A stretch of DNA of 64,000 bases, taken from Treponema bryantii (GTDB lineage: Bacteria > Spirochaetota > Spirochaetia > Treponematales > Treponemataceae). Under the pieces are notes generated by a model, which made no database searches, was not told the DNA's origin, and saw only the letters and a program-made list of their open reading frames with translations. Shown here piece by piece: positions 17,518 to 25,968 of this stretch. The translations under genes were made by a program, and so were the position numbers. The stretch lies in contig NZ_FORI01000002.1 in assembly GCF_900113965.1 (NCBI RefSeq), positions 1-64,000 on the forward strand, in the 5' to 3' direction. Each line of letters begins with the position of its first letter. Within the stretch, counting starts at the first letter, position 1.

Positions 17518-18298
17518 GATCTGCAATGCGTTTCATTGCGCAGAGTGTAAAATCTTTATCAACACAATCAAAGGCATCTGTAATAGGAGAAAGCATGCTG
17601 TTTAAGCCTCCTGTTGCAATTACCTTTATGTCTTCAAGTTTACAGCCTGTTTCTTTTACTAAATCTTCCTTCATTTGTTTGATAAGTCCTTCAACAAGGC
17701 CTTTGTAACCAAGTACAATTCCGCTTTGTACAGAAACTACAGTGTTCTTTCCAAGACTTGTTGGAGGAATGTCCAGAGGAATAGCAGGAATTTGTGCTGT
17801 ATTAGAAAAAAGAGAATTAAATGCTGTGCGGATACCAGGTGCAATTGCAACACCAGCAATATTTGCGTTTGCGTCAATTGCGGTAAAGGAGAGTGCAGTT
17901 CCAAAATCAGTAATAATACAAGGACACTTATAGCGGCACCATGCTTCAAGGGCATCACAGTAAAGGTCTGTACCAATTTCATGAATTGCAGTTTCAGGAA
18001 CTTTTACCGGAAGCTTAGTGTAGATTTCTGGACCAATGATTACCGGCTTTTTTCCTGAAAAATGCTGTGAAACAATTACAAAAGGTCCGATAAGCGCCGG
18101 CACCACTGTGCTCAAAACTACAGTCTGGATTTTTGAAAAATCAATTTCGACATCGCGGAAAAGAGGGCGGAGAAGAGAAAAATATTCATCTCCTGTACGC
18201 TTTAAATCAGTTGAAATGCGCCAGGTATAGAGAAGTTTGTCACCTTCAAAAACCGCAGTTTTTATGTTTGTGTTTCCGATGTCAAAAATTAGTGTCAT
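17507..18298 (-). CDS. coaX: Type III pantothenate kinase
   Basis: Phosphorylates pantothenate in the first step of coenzyme A synthesis. It belongs to the ASKHA fold, with the phosphate-1 motif IFDIGNTNIK at the N-terminus, DFGTALSFTA in the middle, the GIVLGYKGLVEGL helix and ATGGL near the end. The length of 263 residues is typical. The ATG overlaps the hisS stop (ATGA), so both are read from one mRNA. Type III kinases are usual in spirochaetes, which lack the CoaA type. The call is secure. Confidence 0.93.
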   Translation of the reverse strand: MTLIFDIGNTNIKTAVFEGDKLLYTWRISTDLKRTGDEYFSLLRPLFRDVEIDFSKIQTVVLSTVVPALIGPFVIVSQHFSGKKPVIIGPEIYTKLPVKVPETAIHEIGTDLYCDALEAWCRYKCPCIITDFGTALSFTAIDANANIAGVAIAPGIRTAFNSLFSNTAQIPAIPLDIPPTSLGKNTVVSVQSGIVLGYKGLVEGLIKQMKEDLVKETGCKLEDIKVIATGGLNSMLSPITDAFDCVDKDFTLCAMKRIADLIG

Positions 18299-19542
18299 TT
18301 TACGGCAACCTCGCCATCTTTAAATGTAGCGAACTTAGTGTAGCCTTGTTTTTCCAGCATATCATACTGAGGACCTGGCTTTTTTGCTTTTTTGAGAATT
18401 GTTACTGCATAGTCAGCGCGGAGTTTTTCTGCTGTAGAAATAACCTTTGCAAACTCAATTGAATCATCATAAAGAAGTGCGCACTTTTCTTTTGCACCTG
18501 GAATCTGATATTTCTGATCAAGAAGAATGCTACAGATACGTTCGAAGCCGATTGAGAATCCAACAGCTGGAACCTGCTGACCAATAAACTTACCAATCAG
18601 GTTATCATAGCGTCCGCCGCCACCAACTGCACCGCTAAAGTCTGGACTGCCGATTTCAAAAACAACGCCGGTGTAATAGCCCTGGCCTCGAACGAGGCTT
18701 GGAGTATAATTGATTTTATATTTTCCGCCTGAAACTTTTTCTGCTGTAGAAATAATGTATTTAAGATCATTTGCAATAGAAGGATCTGCACAGCGGGCTG
18801 CAACATCATCAACAGAAATTGAAGAACCACTTGTCGTAGAAATAAATTCAACGAGAGCTTTTATTGCTCCGTCTGGCATCTGCTTTTCGCGGAGTTCTGC
18901 TTCAACACCTTCAGCTCCAATCTTATCCATCTTATCAAAAGTAATACAAACTGAATCGAGTGTTTCTGGAGCAAAGCCCATATTCTCGAGCATATTGCGG
19001 AGAATACGGCGGTCATTAATATTGATTACAAAATTATTGAATCCGATGTTCAGAAGGGCGCGGGCGGTAACGTCAATCAGTTCAACTTCAGCGTTACATG
19101 AGCTATCCCCAAGAATATCAATATCGCACTGAACAAACTCGCGGCTACGGCCTTTCTGAGGACGCTCGGCGCGGTAAACGCGGTCTGTCTGGATTACCTT
19201 AAAAGGAAACTGAAGCTCGTTGCGGTTAGCTGCAAAAAAGCGGGTTAGAGGAAGGGTAAGGTCGTAGCGAAGTCCCATATCAGAAAGAGATTTTTCATCA
19301 ACAGGAGAAGCGGCCAGGGCTGCATCAAGTTTGTCACCTCGCTTGAGTACCTTAAAAATCAGGTTGAGGTTGTCGCCACCATCAGATTTATCAAGATTCT
19401 CCGCATCTTCGAGCATAGGGGTAGAAATACGTTCAAAGCCACTGGCGCGGTAAGTCTCTAAAATCTTTCCCTGTACATAATCGCGCAGCTTCTGTTCTGC
19501 CGGTAAAATATCTTTCATGCCTTTAAGTGCGTTTGTTTTCAT
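18295..19542 (-). CDS. hisS: Histidine--tRNA ligase
   Basis: Charges tRNA-His; tRNA-His (GUG) itself is at 51014. Class II signatures are visible: motif 2 region VYRAERPQKGRSREF, the HisA-type block LVRGQGYYTGVVFE and motif 3 VGFSIGFERI. 415 residues, normal. An upstream extension is rejected in favour of ATG 19542, which has GAGG 8 bases before it and begins the standard MKTNALKGMKDILP. The promoter is TTGTCT-17-TATTAT on the minus strand, close to and divergent from the nusA operon promoter. Confidence 0.95.
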   Translation of the reverse strand: MKTNALKGMKDILPAEQKLRDYVQGKILETYRASGFERISTPMLEDAENLDKSDGGDNLNLIFKVLKRGDKLDAALAASPVDEKSLSDMGLRYDLTLPLTRFFAANRNELQFPFKVIQTDRVYRAERPQKGRSREFVQCDIDILGDSSCNAEVELIDVTARALLNIGFNNFVININDRRILRNMLENMGFAPETLDSVCITFDKMDKIGAEGVEAELREKQMPDGAIKALVEFISTTSGSSISVDDVAARCADPSIANDLKYIISTAEKVSGGKYKINYTPSLVRGQGYYTGVVFEIGSPDFSGAVGGGGRYDNLIGKFIGQQVPAVGFSIGFERICSILLDQKYQIPGAKEKCALLYDDSIEFAKVISTAEKLRADYAVTILKKAKKPGPQYDMLEKQGYTKFATFKDGEVAVK

Positions 19543-19563
19543 ATAATTCCTCTTTGAAGTAGT

Positions 19564-19592
19564 ATAATAGTGAAAAACGACGTTTAAGACAA
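19564..19592 (-). promoter_or_regulatory. Promoter of hisS-coaX
   Basis: On the minus strand TTGTCT (19587-19592) and TATTAT (19564-19569) are separated by 17 bases. The leader before the hisS ATG is about 15-20 bases and contains GAGG. Its -35 lies 17 bp from the -35 of the divergent rimP promoter. Confidence 0.6.
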
Positions 19593-19609
19593 TTAGTGTC
19601 ATTCTTTAA

Positions 19610-19638
19610 TTGACAAAACATCTTATTTCTTCTATATT
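19610..19638 (+). promoter_or_regulatory. Promoter of rimP-nusA-infB-rbfA
   Basis: TTGACA (19610-19615), 17-base spacer, TATATT (19633-19638): a near-consensus sigma-70 promoter and the strongest I see in the window. Transcription should start near 19645, leaving a leader of about 98 bases before rimP that includes a terminator-like hairpin. Confidence 0.8.
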
Positions 19639-19668
19639 GTAATAGTCAGTTTAATATAATTATTAAAA

Positions 19669-19700
19669 AGACTCGTGAGACCCACGGGTCTTTTTTGTTG
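19669..19700 (+). terminator. Terminator-like hairpin inside the nusA operon leader
   Basis: AAGACTCGTG pairs along 10 bp (one G-T) with CACGGGTCTT around a 5-base loop, then T6 follows. It lies between the promoter and the rimP start, not at a gene end. A second hairpin, ATGGTTC/GAGCCAT, follows and shares a CTCRTGAG core that could pair alternatively, so an attenuator is possible. It cannot serve hisS, which is read the other way. Confidence 0.65.
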
Positions 19701-19742
19701 CCAGAAAATGGTTCTCATGAGCCATGAATTAATTAAGGATTT

Positions 19743-20204
19743 ATGGAATACACATCTTATAAAAGCATTAAGTATTATGATGAGTGTGCAGCTCTTGTAG
19801 AGGGAATGGGATTCAAACTTGTAGAACTTAAAATCGTTCCTTCAAAGACAACCACAAAAATTTCTGCAATGATTTCTTCTGTTGATCCGGAAGTAAATAT
19901 TGGAGTAGTTGATTGTGCAAAGGTTCACCGTGTTCTTCTTACTCGTCTTGAGGCCCTGCTCGGAACAGAAGACACAATGATGGAACTTACAAGCCCTGGA
20001 ATTGAGCACAATATTAAAAATGCAGCAGAGTTTGCTGTTTTTACAGGCCGTTCAGTTCGTGTCTGGGATAAGACTTTAACTGACTGGGTTGGCGGAAAGA
20101 TAATTTCTGCTGATGATAAACAGGTTACTTTGGAAGCAGAAGATGGAAATTCTTTCTCTGTTTCTTATGAAAATATTGCGAAAGCAAAATTCAATTATAA
20201 CTAA
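19743..20204 (+). CDS. rimP: Ribosome maturation factor RimP
   Basis: A 153-residue protein that assists 30S subunit assembly. It shows the RimP pattern of an N-terminal alpha/beta domain with the LTSPGIEHNIKN segment (matching the family's SPGLDRPL region) and a C-terminal SH3-like barrel with the EAEDGNSFSVSYENIAKAKF end. The fit is supported by its fixed place directly before nusA, which is the classical bacterial order. AAGG lies 8 bases before the ATG. Confidence 0.9.
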   Translation: MEYTSYKSIKYYDECAALVEGMGFKLVELKIVPSKTTTKISAMISSVDPEVNIGVVDCAKVHRVLLTRLEALLGTEDTMMELTSPGIEHNIKNAAEFAVFTGRSVRVWDKTLTDWVGGKIISADDKQVTLEAEDGNSFSVSYENIAKAKFNYN

Positions 20205-20251
20205 GCATTTTATTTAGCAGGCTGCACGGCGGTTCTGCGAGGAGTTTAACG

Positions 20252-21739
20252 ATGTCAGAAATGGCAGAAGCAATCCGAGCGTTGATTTCGGAAAAAGGTT
20301 ATTCAGAGGATTCTGTAAAACAGACAATTGAAAAGGCTCTGAAGGCTGCTTATAAACGCACATATGGTGACGATGAGAATGCAATTGTAAAATTCAATGA
20401 TGATATGTCGGACGTTTCAATCTACTCACGTAAGGTAGTTGTAGACGGTGTTTATGATCCTGTAAAGGAAATTGAACTTGAAGATGCAAGAAAGCTTGCA
20501 GGTGATGAAGTAGAAGAGGGTGACGAGATTGATATTCTTGAAGACCCAAAAACTTTTGATCGTTCGGCTGTAACTGTTGGAAAGCAGACTGCTCACCAGG
20601 GATTGAATGAAACATATAAGACATCACTGATGAATGAATATAAAGACAAGATTGGTGAAATGATTATCGGATATCACCAGCGTGAACGCAATGGAAACAT
20701 CTTTGTTGACCTTGGAAATGCAGGCCGCATCGAAGGTTTCCTTCCTACAAAGTTCCAGTCTAAGCTTGAGATTTACGAAAAGGGAGACAGAATTAAGGCT
20801 CTCATCGTAGACGTAAAGCCAACAAACACTGGTATTCAGCTTGTTCTTTCAAGAAGCGATACAAAGCTTGTTAGCTCAATTCTTGAAAAAGAAGTTCCAG
20901 AAATTGCAGACGGTACCGTAGAAATCAACAGAATCGTTCGTGATGCTGGTTACAGAACAAAGATTGCTGTTTCTTCTGCACGTGAAGAAGTAGATCCTGT
21001 AGGAGCTTGTGTTGGTCTTCGTGGTGTTCGTATTCAGAATGTTATCCGCGAGCTTATGAACGAAAAAATCGATGTTCTTAAGTGGGATGCAGATCCAGCA
21101 GTATTTATCAAAAACGCACTTTCACCAGCACAGGTTGAACGCGTAATCATTACAGATGCTGATAAAAAACAGGCACTTGCAATTGTAGAAGATTCACAGT
21201 TCTCACTTGCAATCGGCCGTCAGGGACAGAATGTTCGCCTTGCAAACAGACTTTGTGACTGGAACATTGACGTTAAGACAATTGAACAGGCTGAAGAACT
21301 TGATCTTTCTTCATTCAATACTGTTCAGAATGCACGTAACCTCTTCAATGATGAAGTTGAAGAGATTTCTAAGATTTCAGAACTCCCTGGAGTTGATACT
21401 GAGGTTGCAGAACTTCTTAAGGCTGCTGGAATTGAAGAGTTCCAGGACTTCGTAGAAGCTTATGATAACGGAACAATTAATGTTGAAGGAGTTTCTAAAG
21501 AAGCACTTGATAAGATTAACGAATTGATTAATGAAAATGTAGAGTTCGTTGATGAGGATGAAGCAGATACAGAAGCTGCTGGTGCTGAAGAAGAAGCTGC
21601 TCCTGCAGAAAAGGCAGAAGAGCCTGCTGCAGAAGAGGAAGAAGAAGAGTATTTCTGCCCAGAATGTGGTGCAAAGATTACTCTTGATATGACTCACTGC
21701 CCTAAGTGTGGGGTTGAATTTGAGTTTGAAGAGGAATAA
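20252..21739 (+). CDS. nusA: Transcription termination/antitermination factor NusA with C-terminal zinc ribbon
   Basis: Binds RNA polymerase and nascent RNA to modulate pausing, termination and antitermination. Order: N-terminal polymerase-binding domain (1-125), S1 domain (about 133-200), two KH domains (about 205-345), a helix-hairpin-helix segment (LPGVDTEVAELLKAAG, about 375-425), an acidic Glu/Ala linker (430-466), then a four-cysteine zinc ribbon, CPECG at 469-473 and CPKCG at 483-487. The terminal zinc ribbon is not part of the usual NusA plan. 495 residues. It sits between rimP and infB as in most bacteria. Confidence 0.95.
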   Translation: MSEMAEAIRALISEKGYSEDSVKQTIEKALKAAYKRTYGDDENAIVKFNDDMSDVSIYSRKVVVDGVYDPVKEIELEDARKLAGDEVEEGDEIDILEDPKTFDRSAVTVGKQTAHQGLNETYKTSLMNEYKDKIGEMIIGYHQRERNGNIFVDLGNAGRIEGFLPTKFQSKLEIYEKGDRIKALIVDVKPTNTGIQLVLSRSDTKLVSSILEKEVPEIADGTVEINRIVRDAGYRTKIAVSSAREEVDPVGACVGLRGVRIQNVIRELMNEKIDVLKWDADPAVFIKNALSPAQVERVIITDADKKQALAIVEDSQFSLAIGRQGQNVRLANRLCDWNIDVKTIEQAEELDLSSFNTVQNARNLFNDEVEEISKISELPGVDTEVAELLKAAGIEEFQDFVEAYDNGTINVEGVSKEALDKINELINENVEFVDEDEADTEAAGAEEEAAPAEKAEEPAAEEEEEEYFCPECGAKITLDMTHCPKCGVEFEFEEE

Positions 21740-21757
21740 GGAAGGTAAAAGATAATA

Positions 21758-24391
21758 ATGGCTGAAGAAAACGAAAAAAAGCCCGGATTTGTAGTGCATA
21801 AAAAACAGCAGGATTCTGCTCCTGCCGCAGCTCCTGAAAAGAAAAAGGTAGTTGTTGTAAAGAAGAAGGCACCTGCAGCTCCACAAACAAATACTCAACC
21901 TCAGGGACAGTCTGGTCAGGCTAATTCTAATGCCCAGAAGCATGTCGTTGTAAAGAAGGCAGAACCAGCTGCTGCTGTTCAGCACAAGAGCGAACCAAAG
22001 CCTGCTGGTGCTAAGCCAGAAGGCGCAAAGACCCGTACATTTGAACTTAATTCAGCACGTCCAAATGTAAAGGCAGGAAATCTTTCTGACAGACCTCGTC
22101 AGGGTGGCTTTAACCGTGATAGAAATGGAAACGGTCAGGGCGGCTTCAACCGTGGTCAGGGTGGCCAGGGCGGTTACAATAGAGATAGAAATGGTCAGGG
22201 AGGTGGATTCAGCGGCTCACAGGCTCGCCAGAATTACCAGAACCGCGACCGAGATAATAATGGCCAGGGCGGACGTCCAGGCTTCAACCGTGGCGGACAA
22301 GGTGGCCAGGGCGGCTTCAACCGCGGTGGTCAGGGAGGCCAGGGTGGCTTTAACCGTGGCGGCCAGGGCGGACAGGGAGGCTTTAGACCTCGTACAGGCG
22401 GAATGGGCGGAGCAGCTCCCGTACCTCCTGTTGACCAGTCTCGCCAGCCAGCTAAGAAAGCATTTAAAGGCAAAAAACAGATATATAACCGCAAGGACGA
22501 AGAGCAGTACGATGATAATCTCTTTGGACAGAAGAAGAAGGTTGAAACTCCAGCTTCTGTAGTACCAAAGTCAATCGATATCATGGAAACTATTTCGGTT
22601 TCTGATCTTGCTCGTAAGATGAACCTTAAGGCAAGCGAAGTAATCGGAAAGCTTATGGGCATGGGTATGATGGTTACAATTACCCAGTCTATCGATTCTG
22701 ATACTGCAACTCTTCTTGCTGCTGAATATGGTTGTGAGGTTCACCTCGTAAGCCTTTATGATGAAACTGTAATTGAAAGCGAAAAGGATGATGGTGTAGA
22801 ACTTCTTCCACGCCCTCCAATCGTAACTGTAATGGGACACGTAGACCACGGTAAGACAAAGACTTTGGATGCTATCCGCCATTCACACGTTGCAGAAGGA
22901 GAAGCCGGTGGTATTACACAGTCTATCGGTGCTTACTCAGTTTCAACTCCTAAGGGAAAAATTACATTCCTTGATACACCAGGTCACGAAGCATTTACTA
23001 TGATGCGTGCACGTGGTGCTCAGGTAACAGATATCGTAGTTCTTGTAGTAGCTGCTGATGATGGTGTAATGCCTCAGACAATGGAAGCTATTGCTCACGC
23101 TAAGGACGCTAAGGTTCCTATCATCGTTGCTGTAAACAAGGTTGATAAACCAGAAGCTAACCCAGACCGTGTTAAGACTCAGCTTTCTGAGCAGGGCCTT
23201 ACTCCAGAAGAATGGGGTGGAGATACTCAGTATGTACACATCTCTGCTCTTAAGAAAGAAGGTATTGATGATCTTCTCGATGCAATTCTTCTTCAGGCAG
23301 AAATGCTTGAGCTTAAGGCTAACTATGAATGCCGTGCAGAAGGTAAGATTCTTGAGTCTCGCGTAGACCAGGGTCGCGGTGTTGTATCAACTGTAGTTGT
23401 ACAGCGCGGTACTCTCAAGCAGGGGGATCCTTTTGTTGCCGGTATTTACTCTGGACGCGTTCGTGCTATGTTTGATGACAGAGGACGCCGCATTACAGAA
23501 GCAGGTCCTTCAACTCCTGTTGAAGTTCTTGGTATGGAAGAAATGCCAAACGCTGGTGATCCATTCCAGGTAACAGAAAGCGAAAAGGATGCACGTGCTA
23601 TTTCAAGCAAGCGTCAGGAACTCAAGAGATTCGAAGCTGCTAAGGCTGTTAAGAAGACAACTCTTGATACTCTCTTCAGTGATATTAAAGACAGCGAAGT
23701 TAAAGAGCTTAAGGTTATCATTAAGGCAGACCTTCAGGGATCTGCAGAAGCCCTCAAAGCTTCTCTTGAAAAGCTTTCAACTCGCGAAATCCGTCTTTCA
23801 GTTATTCACTCAAGTGCGGGTGCTATCAACGAATCAGACGTTACACTTGCTGCAGCTGACTCAAATGCAATTATCATTGGTTTCAATGTACGTCCTACAC
23901 CAAAAGCAAAAACTCTTGCAGAACAGGAACAGGTTGAAATCAGAAAATACAATATCATCTATAAGTGTGTTGAAGAGATTCAGCAGGCTATGGAAGGTAT
24001 GCTCCAGCCGGACACAAAAGAAGAAGTTATCGGTCAGGTGGAAGTACGCAATACATTCAAGGTACCAAAGGTTGGCGTAATTGCCGGTTGTTCTGTATCA
24101 GAAGGTATTGTACGCCGCACTTCAAGTGTAAACCTTGTTCGTGACGGTATCGTAATCTTCACTGGAAAGATTTCTTCCCTCAAGCGCTTTAAGGATGATG
24201 CCAAGGAAGTTTCTACAGGTTACGAATGTGGTATCGGCTTAGAGAACTGGCAGGATATCCAGGTTGGTGATAAGCTTGAAGTATTCGAAATTGTTGAAGT
24301 TGCAAAGAAACTTGGTAAGACAATTGCCGAAGAAGAAGCAGAGGCTGCTAAGCGCAATGTAACTGCTGGTGGTTCAGAAGGAGCTCAATAA
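21758..24391 (+). CDS. infB: Translation initiation factor IF-2
   Basis: The GTPase that brings initiator tRNA to the 30S subunit. An N-terminal basic and disordered region ends in an Arg/Gly/Gln-rich repeat block (about residues 109-214, units like [11 protein letters not shown]). The IF2N domain ([20 protein letters not shown]) follows, then the G domain with GHVDHGKT (about 359-366), DTPGHEAF and NKVDKPEA, and the four C-terminal beta-barrel/C1-C2 domains. 877 residues. The TAA stop overlaps the rbfA ATG by one base. The RG-rich repeat is discussed as a finding. Confidence 0.97.
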   Translation: MAEENEKKPGFVVHKKQQDSAPAAAPEKKKVVVVKKKAPAAPQTNTQPQGQSGQANSNAQKHVVVKKAEPAAAVQHKSEPKPAGAKPEGAKTRTFELNSARPNVKAGNLSDRPRQGGFNRDRNGNGQGGFNRGQGGQGGYNRDRNGQGGGFSGSQARQNYQNRDRDNNGQGGRPGFNRGGQGGQGGFNRGGQGGQGGFNRGGQGGQGGFRPRTGGMGGAAPVPPVDQSRQPAKKAFKGKKQIYNRKDEEQYDDNLFGQKKKVETPASVVPKSIDIMETISVSDLARKMNLKASEVIGKLMGMGMMVTITQSIDSDTATLLAAEYGCEVHLVSLYDETVIESEKDDGVELLPRPPIVTVMGHVDHGKTKTLDAIRHSHVAEGEAGGITQSIGAYSVSTPKGKITFLDTPGHEAFTMMRARGAQVTDIVVLVVAADDGVMPQTMEAIAHAKDAKVPIIVAVNKVDKPEANPDRVKTQLSEQGLTPEEWGGDTQYVHISALKKEGIDDLLDAILLQAEMLELKANYECRAEGKILESRVDQGRGVVSTVVVQRGTLKQGDPFVAGIYSGRVRAMFDDRGRRITEAGPSTPVEVLGMEEMPNAGDPFQVTESEKDARAISSKRQELKRFEAAKAVKKTTLDTLFSDIKDSEVKELKVIIKADLQGSAEALKASLEKLSTREIRLSVIHSSAGAINESDVTLAAADSNAIIIGFNVRPTPKAKTLAEQEQVEIRKYNIIYKCVEEIQQAMEGMLQPDTKEEVIGQVEVRNTFKVPKVGVIAGCSVSEGIVRRTSSVNLVRDGIVIFTGKISSLKRFKDDAKEVSTGYECGIGLENWQDIQVGDKLEVFEIVEVAKKLGKTIAEEEAEAAKRNVTAGGSEGAQ

Positions 24392-24783
24392 TGGGACAGT
24401 ATCGTATTCAGAGACTGAATGACCAGCTCCGCGACGAGATTTCCCAATTGATTCTGCGTGGAGAAGTAAAAGATCCGCGCGTTTCAACCTTTTTGAGCAT
24501 CAACCGCGTGGAAGTTACCAGCGATTTAAGTTATGCAAAGGTTTACGTTTCTTCCTTCCTTCCAGATAATCAGGTAAGCAAGGGAGTAGACGGACTGAAT
24601 GCAGCCGCAGGTTTCCTTCAGCGCGAAATTGCAAAGAAGCTTAGAATTCGTCAGTTCCCAAAACTTCAGTTCCATGTTGATGCAGGTATGAAAGCCGGCT
24701 TTGATATGGTACAGAAGCTCAACGAACTGGAAAAGGAATCAAAGGCTGCTGAAGCTCAGTCTACTGAAAAGGACTCTGAATAA
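24391..24783 (+). CDS. rbfA: Ribosome-binding factor A
   Basis: A 130-residue KH-like protein that helps mature the 16S rRNA 5' end and supports cold adaptation. It begins QYRIQRLNDQLRDEISQLIL and holds KDPRVSTFLSINRVEVTSDLSYAKVYVS, the most conserved RbfA stretch. Its ATG shares a base with the infB stop, so it is coupled to infB. It closes the operon: a 14-bp terminator hairpin follows. truB, ribF and rpsO, often next in line, are absent here. Confidence 0.95.
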   Translation: MGQYRIQRLNDQLRDEISQLILRGEVKDPRVSTFLSINRVEVTSDLSYAKVYVSSFLPDNQVSKGVDGLNAAAGFLQREIAKKLRIRQFPKLQFHVDAGMKAGFDMVQKLNELEKESKAAEAQSTEKDSE

Positions 24784-24795
24784 GAGTAATAATAT

Positions 24796-24842
24796 AGTAA
24801 AAAGTGTCAGTATTAAGAGCATCTATATTGACACTTTTTACT
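24796..24842. terminator. Terminator of the rimP-nusA-infB-rbfA operon
   Basis: AGTAAAAAGTGTCA (24796-24809) pairs perfectly with TGACACTTTTTACT (24829-24842) around a 19-base loop, followed by A-rich sequence; T5 lies within the descending arm. It works in either direction and stands 12 bases past the rbfA stop. Confidence 0.8.
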
Positions 24843-24872
24843 AAAAATGATATAAATAAAACATAATTTGAC

Positions 24873-24946
24873 GGGCAGTTAGCTCAGCTGGTACGAGCGT
24901 CTGGTTTACACCCAGAATGTCGGGAGTTCGATCCTCTCACTGCCCA
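24873..24946 (+). tRNA. tRNA-Val (anticodon UAC)
   Basis: A 74-nt cloverleaf: acceptor GGGCAGT/ACTGCCC, D arm GCTC...GAGC, anticodon stem TCTGG/CCAGA with loop TTTACAC (anticodon TAC), T arm with GTTCGATCC. CCA is not encoded (discriminator A followed by T). An intrinsic terminator follows directly. Its last 29 bases recur at 25134-25162. Confidence 0.95.
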
Positions 24947-24952
24947 TTGAGG

Positions 24953-24983
24953 AAGACTTGGTTTTTAGCCAAGTCTTTTTTTT
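24953..24983 (+). terminator. tRNA-Val terminator
   Basis: AAGACTTGG (24953-24961) pairs with CCAAGTCTT (24969-24977) and a T-run continues to 24983. It starts 6 bases after the tRNA. Confidence 0.85.
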
Positions 24984-25069
24984 GTTTAACGATCTTTGTC
25001 TTTTGTCGGATCTCATTTCTCCCGACATTCTGTCAGACGTCGCTCACTGCCGTTCGCTCCTCCCTATAT

Positions 25070-25126
25070 ATCGGAGAATCCTAAAAAATTGTGCTGTCGC
25101 ACAATTTTTTTTTACGGATTTCCGAT
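25070..25126. repeat. Long imperfect inverted repeat between the tRNA-Val copies
   Basis: ATCGGAGAATCC (25070-25081) and GGATTTCCGAT (25116-25126) flank an inner hairpin AAAAAATTGTGC/GCACAATTTTTT with a TGTC loop. The whole forms a stem of roughly 23 bp. The inner part has terminator form on both strands. No gene is visible from 24984 to 25299; a short open frame there is not credible because it runs through the tRNA fragment and this hairpin. Confidence 0.6.
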
Positions 25127-25133
25127 TTTAGGG

Positions 25134-25162
25134 TGTCGGGAGTTCGATCCTCTCACTGCCCA
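25134..25162 (+). repeat. Direct repeat of the tRNA-Val 3' end (att-like)
   Basis: Twenty-nine bases from TGTCGGGAG to CTGCCCA are identical to the tRNA-Val 3' portion at 24918-24946 (variable loop end, T arm, acceptor 3' strand and discriminator). The copies are 216 bp apart. Such a partial duplication is the usual trace of integrase-mediated insertion at a tRNA gene, but no integrase or cargo remains between the copies. Confidence 0.7.
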
Positions 25163-25299
25163 CCGTGAGGTTATATCTTTTACGTTATAGGCGGCGCTCG
25201 CTGGGCTCGCTCACGCCAATGTTTTTGATATATATTGGAGATAGATGACGATATTTATAAAGTATGATATTATTTAGTATTCTTATTTAGGAGTCTTAA

Positions 25300-25968
25300 T
25301 TGAAGAAAGTTTTTGTCGGTTCAGTTATACTTTTCTCTTTTATAACAAGTCTTCTCGTCTTCAATTCCTGTAAGAATACTACTGAATCTAAACTTGTTTA
25401 TACAGAAAATAATACCATCAAACAAAATGTGAAAGAGAAAGAACAGGATATTACCTGGACTTTAGAGCTTGAAGGGGAAAGGCTTACACAGACTATAAAT
25501 CGTAATTCTCTTGAGCTTGGAAAGGATGTTGTTTTCAATAAAGAGGTTTATAAAATATCAAAAGATATGCAGAAACCTGTTTATCCTTTTCTTGATGAGT
25601 TTGGAAGCCTTGATACAAGCAATCTTAAAGTTTCTGTGAAAAGAAAAATGAATGATTTCTGCACGGCTTTTGGTTCTGAAAATCATGCAGGGGCTGAAGG
25701 ATATTTCAGCAGAAAGTATATATTTAATTATGTTTTCTTTTTGCAGGCTTTTGAAGACGGCTGGAAAAACTGTTTTCAGAACGATAAATCAAAAAATCCT
25801 GCCTTTACAAAATGGATGTTCGGTGAGGCTTTTAATGGTTCAGATATTATACAGATTCCTGTGCGTTTTTACGCAGACTGTGGTACAATAGATATGACGG
25901 TGTTTCTTAATTCAAAAGGAAACAATGAGATTTATCAGATTACTATAGACAGGTGGCAAAAAGTATGA
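25300..25968 (+). CDS. Lipoprotein of unknown function
   Basis: A 222-residue predicted lipoprotein starting at TTG 25300, supported by AGGAG at 25289-25293; no ATG lies nearby in frame. The signal peptide ends LVFNS-C24. The mature protein is about 199 residues, mixed alpha/beta, with no motif I know. Its TGA stop overlaps the next ATG (ATGA), so it is cotranslated with the following PilZ-like candidate. Membrane or surface location is inferred from the lipobox. Confidence 0.72.
   Translation: MKKVFVGSVILFSFITSLLVFNSCKNTTESKLVYTENNTIKQNVKEKEQDITWTLELEGERLTQTINRNSLELGKDVVFNKEVYKISKDMQKPVYPFLDEFGSLDTSNLKVSVKRKMNDFCTAFGSENHAGAEGYFSRKYIFNYVFFLQAFEDGWKNCFQNDKSKNPAFTKWMFGEAFNGSDIIQIPVRFYADCGTIDMTVFLNSKGNNEIYQITIDRWQKV

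Noticed and set aside
19669-19700. The hairpin as a terminator for hisS
   Set aside because: hisS is transcribed away from it; the hairpin lies downstream of the rimP promoter on the plus strand.
22119-22390. Regular DNA repeats resembling a CRISPR array
   Set aside because: The units are contiguous, in frame and encode GQ/RG-rich residues of IF-2; there are no unique spacers.
24873-25162. A present-day genomic island at tRNA-Val
   Set aside because: Only 216 bp separate the repeats and no integrase or cargo gene is present; at most a scar.
24996-25190. A 64-residue open frame between tRNA-Val and the lipoprotein gene
   Set aside because: It runs through the hairpin and the duplicated tRNA fragment, has no ribosome binding site and no protein-like composition.
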